Source: Chlamydomonas sphaeroides
Taxonomy: Eukaryota; Chlorophyta; Chlorophyceae; Chlamydomonadales; Chlamydomonadaceae
Reading direction: 5' to 3'
Assembly: GCA_001662425.1 (NCBI GenBank)
Contig: BDDC01000109.1
Span: 34,292 to 98,291, forward strand
Length of the DNA: 64,000 nt
Shown here: piece after piece, positions 59,225-64,000 of the stretch
Layout of the letters: each line of letters begins with the position of its first letter
Numbering within the stretch: position 1 is the stretch's first letter
The notes under the pieces: model-generated
Told to the model about the DNA's origin: nothing
Seen by the model: only the letters and a program-made list of their open reading frames with translations
Database searches by the model: none
Translations under genes and position numbers: made by a program

Positions 59225-60665
59225 AGCAGCGCCCCCGCCAGCTCCAGTGCGATGCCGCCATTGCCCACCAGCACCAGCCGCCGGCAGCACGCCAGCCGCC
59301 GGGCCAGCTCCTGCGCGCAAGGGCCGGGCCGGCGCGGGGTGACGGCGGCGACGGGGTGGACCCCCCCCCTCCGGCTTTCCTGCCCCACGCCCCCAACCGC
59401 TTGCCGCCCGTGCCAGCTCTCGCCGCCCTCTCCCTGGCCCGGCCCTGGCCTCCTTGCCCGCAACGGCACGCTGTCCGTGCGCAGCCACGCCTAGGGCCTC
59501 CAACGAGGATGCGAAGTGGCAAACCGGCCATACAGATCCTGACTTGAATGCGAGGCCCGCCCCCGGCCGCACCTGCACGCTGTCCGTGTCCCGCAGCGTC
59601 ACCACCACGGGGTGCCTGCCCCCGGGCACATCCAGCCCCTGCAGCGCCCAGCAAGCGAAGAAAGCAAAAGTACGCCAAGCAAGGCCGCGGTGGGGGCCGG
59701 GGCCGGGGCCGGGGGTGGTGGTCAAGTCTCCAGCGCAGCGGGCGAGCGGGCGCAGCTGCAGCCGCTGGGGTGGCCCGGGTCCGCCCGCAGGCCCTAGCAG
59801 GCCCGCCGGCCGCGGCAAGCGCAGTGGAGCGGCGGGCTGTACCCGTGGCCGCACCTTGGGCCGGGCGCCGGTGGCCAGGCACAGGCGGTCGTACGGCAGG
59901 GCCCCACCACCCGCCAGGCGCAGCGTCTGTCGGGGGAGCGGAAGGCGGTGGTGGGCGAGTGGCTAGGCGGTGCCGGGCCCGGCCGCACAGATCCGCGTGT
60001 GCAGCGGTCGGGTGGGGGCCGCGGCCACGCCCAGCCCTCCGAGCGGGGCACGGTGCGAGTCTGCCAGGTGGCACGGGGGCACACTCCTGCCCGCGTGCCA
60101 CGGCAAAGCAGGTCTAGCCCACCAGGCCCCAGGACGCTGCACCCTGGCACTCGCAGGCGCACCCATCGGCAAAGGCGGCTGTCGCAACGGCGCTCCCGCC
60201 CGCCCGCCCGGCGATCCGCGGGCTCATCGCCAGAGCCTCACCCGCGCCTCCAAGTCCATCCCCTCCACGCGCGCCTGCACAACCCGCAGCACGCCGCCCG
60301 CGCCCTCAGCTGCCGGCAGCTCCGCCAGGGGCGTCTCCACCACCTAGGCGAGGTTGGTGTTTGCGCGACGGACTCGTCAGCGTCGGGATGTCACGACGTG
60401 GTGTCAAGGTCAGGGCAAACGCGGCCGCCCTATACGATCCCACCTCGAGTTCCTCAACCAGACGACTGAGTCGCGCCACCTCGCGAACGCCCTTTGCCAC
60501 GGCGCTAGCGCTGACGAGCACAACGTGGTCGGTGCCGTCGTCGGCCCGCGACGGTACGTGCTGGAGCAGACAACGCGACAGCTCCAGCGCGCAACACACG
60601 CCCGCGATGCCGCCCCCGAGCACGACATAGCGCTGCGCGTGCGCTATCGCTTTTGGTGCGGCCAT
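55266..60665 (-). CDS. PYROXD1: PYROXD1-type FAD/NAD(P) pyridine nucleotide-disulfide oxidoreductase
   Basis: Thirteen minus-strand exons (60665-60444, 60343-60242, 59926-59855, 59638-59573, 59310-58995, 58872-58127, 57773-57705, 57515-57360, 57098-57021, 56678-56643, 56314-56171, 55978-55943, 55361-55266) join in phase to 712 residues; animal PYROXD1 has about 500. Marks in order: FAD-binding YVVLGGGIAGVCCALEL (GGGIAG at 17-22), PYDRLCLATGARPK, second Rossmann motif RLVLVGNGGIALELAG (about 170), LVWVLKHGHIGDAFFD, DIVVCAIGVEPATQWLP, GVWAAGDCCSCDW (about 552-564), WFQMRLWTQ, ELFTHVTRFLGSK-type segment, VVLLGLYNGQ, GAVLIGETDLEE, and ENLILDGLDLSRYG to the end. The GxGGIAL motif and C-terminal GETDLEE/ENLIL are typical of this family; animal PYROXD1 protects the tRNA ligase complex from oxidation. 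Extra length comes from a Q/G-rich insert after the second Rossmann motif and a 248-residue low-complexity exon 6. Confidence 0.9.
59140..59223 (-). repeat. Two CAG tracts encoding poly-Gln in PYROXD1
   Basis: CTG runs on plus at 59140-59167 and 59194-59223, i.e. CAG on the coding strand. They encode two blocks of about nine or ten glutamines just after the NAD(P)-binding GNGGIALELAG. They are likely length-variable. Confidence 0.85.
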
Positions 60666-61067
60666 CGCGCGCGACGGGTGTTGCAGCGTTGCGTGCCGTT
60701 AGCTCTTCGACGCGACTAGGGCGTTGCGTGGTGAACCTCTGTATGTGTTAGTGCCTCAAATCGTGGGTGCTGGTTTGCCGTCGTTGGCCGTCGCGAGACG
60801 CGAAGGGGCAACACGATTGTGTTTCGCGACCCTGGCTTCGGCCACACAGCACCCATCCCCAACCCCCCCGCACACAATCGTGGGTGATCAGTAGAACGAC
60901 TTCCACGAACTCATCAAGGGCACACGTAGCCAGCTTCAACAACTTTGCTCGGCGCCGGCCGGCCGCGCAGGCCGGGTGCCTTACGTGCACATCGCGACGT
61001 TCTTACAAACCATCCTGTGGCATTGAGTAGGCTGCAGACCTGATCCCGTTGCGGATCATTCTGAGCC
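60666..61067. promoter_or_regulatory. 402-bp divergent intergenic region (PYROXD1 / SRP72)
   Basis: The starts of PYROXD1 (60665, minus) and SRP72 (61068, plus) face away across 402 bp, so both promoters lie here. No specific element is claimed. Confidence 0.55.
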
Positions 61068-64000
61068 ATGGCGTCCGCGGACGCGACGCCTGTGGAGCTG
61101 GCCTTTGAGCGGCTGAGCACCTGCATCAAGAACCAACAGCACAAGAAGGCGCTCAAGGCGTGCGATGAGAGTGAGCGGCGCTCAGCAAGCGGGCCCCGCC
61201 TGCGGCGCGTAGGCCTGCTGGCTTCTAGGTTTACCTCAGTGCATAGTATGCTGTTGGGCGTCTGCAATCTGGACGGCATTGTCCGTGCCCTGCAGTCCTC
61301 GCTCTCGCCAAGGACGATGAGGATGCCCTGCGCTGCAAAGTCGTGGCGCACATGCAGCTGTCGGAGTTCTCGCAGGCTCTGACGCTGCTGAAGAAGCCGC
61401 CCCTGTCGGGGCTGCCGCTGGGCTTTGAGAAGGTGGGCCGGGTGGACTTGGGGTTCCCTGGCAGAACCCTGCTCGCTACCGCAGCTGGCGCGTGCCTGCG
61501 CGGCGTCCAAGCGGACCCCGCCCGGGTAGCCCTTGTCGCATCTAGTGCTGCCGTGGGCTCGCCAACGGTCCGGCTTTTGACGCTGTCGCGCCACGGTCTC
61601 ACCTTGCCACGCGCCTCCCATCCCTCCTTCCGTCCCCAGGCCTACTGCCTGTACCGTTTGGGCCAGATCGATGAGGTGCGCGTGGCGGCTACTGGAACGG
61701 GGCCATGGGGGCTGGAGCCTGCGTGAGCAGGTGCTGTGGTCGATTGGTACAGCGCGCAGCACTGCGGTGGTGCCTTGCGGTAGTCTGCGGCGTGCCGCAG
61801 ATGAGAGAGCCCAGGGACCGCATCGGCAGCAGCGGCCGGTCAGTCCCCGTTGCTGCGGAGCCTGCAGCGCAGCAGGCGGCGTCAGCGCTGTTGAAGGAGT
61901 CTGCAGCGCAGCAGGAGGTGCTCGCACTGTCGATGCGTCGGTGTCGCGGGCGCCAGGCCCACCGCGGCGACGGCGTTCACGTCTCGCAGCCTCGCCCTAG
62001 CCGTAACGGGCTGCCGACGAGGCCGGGCTAGCCAGGACCGCCGCCGCCGCCGCCGCCGGTCCCTCGGCGACCCGCTGGAATATCTCACAGCTCAAGCCCT
62101 GTGTCATGGTGGCGGGTCCTGGTGTAGGCTCGGGAGCTGCCGACAGCAGCGGGGCCGTGGGTTCTCGCCGAGGGCTGGGGACCGCGGCCGCGCCGGCAGC
62201 AGCGCGCCGCTGCCGCCCAGGTCTCCTCCGGCGAACTGCTCAGCCGCCGCGGGCCGCTAAACAGCAGCGTTGCGCAGTGCAGGCCGGCTGCGGCAGCTGG
62301 AGCAGGCCGGCTGCGGCAGCTGGAGCCAGCAGCCTGCTGGCGCTGGGCTCCTGCCTGGGGAGCCTCACTGGGGGAGCCTCGGCCCTCGGGGGCCCTCGCC
62401 GCGGCCTCGGAGCCGACTTGATGTCGCCAGCAGTCAGGGATGCTAGCTGCGAGTGCGGCATGCGGCGTCAGAGCCTGTGTGCCAGCGCCGGCAGAGCACG
62501 TGCATGTGCCGGCTGCTGGCCACCTGCCATGGCCGCAGCCGCAGTATGGGCAGCCAGGCAGGCGGGAGCGCTGGCGGGCAGCGGCCGCCGCCAGCGGCCC
62601 AAGCCCCATTGCTGTGGGGCTGCCGGCGCGGGGACGCTGGCAGCAGTTGCGGCTCCCGAATCAGCGCCAGAGCAGCGGGCGCTGCGGGCCGGGTTCTCTT
62701 CGTCGCCTGCCAGCTCGGCGGGCCTCGGCGGCGCGGCGTTGCCCCGCGGCTGCCGCGTGCAGCCCGGCAGGGGGGAAGGCCAGTCCCCTCGCCTTGCCAG
62801 CAATCACCGCACCGCCGGCCCAGCTGCGCCTGCTGGGCTGCCTGATGCCCTGCCCCTGCGCGCGGCCACCTCCTGTCGCATTGCATCGCCTCAAGTCTGC
62901 CCGTCCTTGGCCGTGGCCGCCCATCACCCCCGTTCCGTGTGCGCCTCTTCCACCGCAGGCTCTGGCCGCCGCCGCCGCTGCCCTGGCGGCGCCCGGCATC
63001 GAGCCGCCCGCCGCCTCGCCGCTGCTGCAGCTGCAGGCGCAGCTGGAGTACCGCCGCGGCACCGCGCGCGAGTGCATCAACACGTACGACAAGCTGTTCC
63101 AGCAGTACAAGGTGCGCCCGCACGGCCCGCTGGCCGCACCCCGGGGTCCAGCGTGTGGGTCCGGCATGCTCGCCGCGGCCGGCCACTCGGGCGCTCAGCC
63201 CCGCACACAGCACGGCCCGCGATTCACCATGCACCGATGCGCCTTCCCAGCCGTGCGCCGACGACGCTCACCCAATGTTCGCTGCTCCCGCCACCGTCTC
63301 CCCTCACCTGCCCGCCTCTCCCTCACGGCCCGCCAGGCCGACTCGCTGGAGCTCAAGACCAACGTGCTGGCCGCCTACGTGGCGGCGGGCCTGGCCTCCG
63401 AGCTGCCCGACCTGCTGGCGGCGCTCAAGGTGAAGCCGCGGGACAGCTTCGAGGTGGCCTTCAACAGGGCCTGCGGCCTGGTGGAGCAGGGCCAGCTGGC
63501 GGCGGCCGAGGGCGAGCTGCGCATGGCGCTCAAGCTGGGTGCGTGGAGGCTGGGCCGAGGTTGGGCCGGGGGCCGGGCGCGTGGGCTGGCTCACTGGGGC
63601 GAGTTGCGTGTGGGGTGCAGGCGCGCGGGGCGGCGGCGGTCGGGGGCGCGGGCGTTGCAGGGAGGGGCTGGAGGCGTGCCAGGTCGCCCCTCGCGAGTGT
63701 GTGCCTGTGTTACTGGCGAGCCAGGGCGTGCTGCAAGGGCCGCTGGTTGCGTCTGGATGCGACGATGGGCCAGCAGAGGACGGCCAGCGGAGGCGACGAC
63801 GACAGGTCCCCATCACGTGCGTGGTGTTCCGCTGCCCCGCCTCCCGGCTGCCAGGCCGCGAGACGCTGTTCGAGGAGGACCTGGCGGAGGAGGAGGTGGA
63901 CGACGAGCTGGGCCCTCTCAGCGCGCAGCTGGCGTACGTGCTGGGCCGCCTGGGGCGGCAGCCCGAGGCGGCGGAGCTGTACGACAAGCTCATACGCGGG
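61068..64000 (+). CDS. SRP72: Signal recognition particle subunit SRP72 (N-terminal part; continues past the window)
   Basis: Exons 61068-61170, 61296-61432, 61640-61675, 62959-63111, 63337-63538 and 63855 to beyond 64000 join in phase. The product starts MASADATPVELAFERLSTCI and runs through tetratricopeptide-like helical repeats: HKKALKACDEILALAKDDED, RCKVVAHMQLSEFSQALTLL, AYCLYRLGQIDEAL, LEYRRGTARECINTYDKLF, LKTNVLAAYVAAGLASELPD, FNRACGLVEQGQLAAAEGEL, LAYVLGRLGRQPEAAELYDK. This order and the start match SRP72, which with SRP68 binds SRP RNA and enables ribosome and nascent-chain delivery to the ER. The lysine-rich C-terminal RNA-binding domain is outside the window. A GTGAAG in exon 5 (AALKVKPRD) looks like a donor but is exonic. 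Confidence 0.9.
62280..62325 (+). repeat. 23-bp perfect tandem duplication in SRP72 intron 3
   Basis: A 23-bp unit beginning CAGGCCGGCTGCGGCAGCTG is present at 62280-62302 and again at 62303-62325, inside the 1.28-kb third intron. The same intron also repeats CTGCAGCGCAGCAGG near 61861-61917. Confidence 0.85.

Overview
This is nuclear DNA from a GC-rich green alga, most likely a volvocine chlorophyte related to Chlamydomonas, Gonium or Volvox. The evidence is a very high G+C content, intron-dense genes with GTGCG/GTGAG donors and (C)CAG acceptors, TGTAA poly(A) signals, trinucleotide-encoded glutamine runs, an OPR/RAP organelle RNA-binding protein, and a plastocyanin precursor very close to the Chlamydomonas one. 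There is no prokaryotic operon structure. The exon models below were built by hand. Nearly every junction was checked for reading phase and for resemblance to the protein family, using remembered family sequences and no database search.

Layout from left to right. (1) 1-277: last exon of a WD40 protein, perhaps THO6-like. (2) 1618-2810, minus: an unrecognised 135-residue protein with a signal peptide and a C-terminal RNEL ER-retention signal. It is divergent from (3) EMC5 (3167-3999). (4) 4944-8019: Tim17/22/23-type organelle import protein of the HP30/TRIC type. (5) 9010-14757: phospholipase B-like Ntn hydrolase, interrupted by an assembly gap. (6) 16235-17988, minus: TMCO1, divergent from (7) an RNI-type leucine-rich-repeat protein (18260-21104). 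(8) 21245-24443: alanine-glyoxylate aminotransferase 2. (9) About 25258-27855: decayed, rearranged Ty3/gypsy-type retrotransposon pieces, partly in fold-back arrangement. (10) 28228-30735, minus: Rxt3/HDC1-type histone deacetylase complex subunit, divergent from (11) tafazzin (31589-34557). (12) About 3 kb without recognisable genes. (13) 37968-43004, minus: a very large glutamine-rich B-box plus CCT-like protein, a candidate for a CONSTANS/ROC66-like clock or photoperiod regulator. (14) 44396-51809, minus: OPR/RAP protein. (15) 54069-54589: plastocyanin. (16) 55266-60665, minus: PYROXD1. It is divergent from (17) SRP72, which runs off the right edge.

These are independent housekeeping or regulatory genes rather than one pathway. 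Several concern protein entry into or residence in the ER: SRP72, EMC5, TMCO1 and the RNEL protein. Others serve chloroplast or mitochondrion: HP30/TRIC, plastocyanin, OPR/RAP, tafazzin and AGT2. I see no bacterial-type defence system, CRISPR array or convincing tRNA/rRNA gene. The most novel-looking items are the small RNEL protein sharing an intergenic region with EMC5, the giant B-box/CCT-like protein, the fold-back retroelement, and a possible excess of GC-AG introns.
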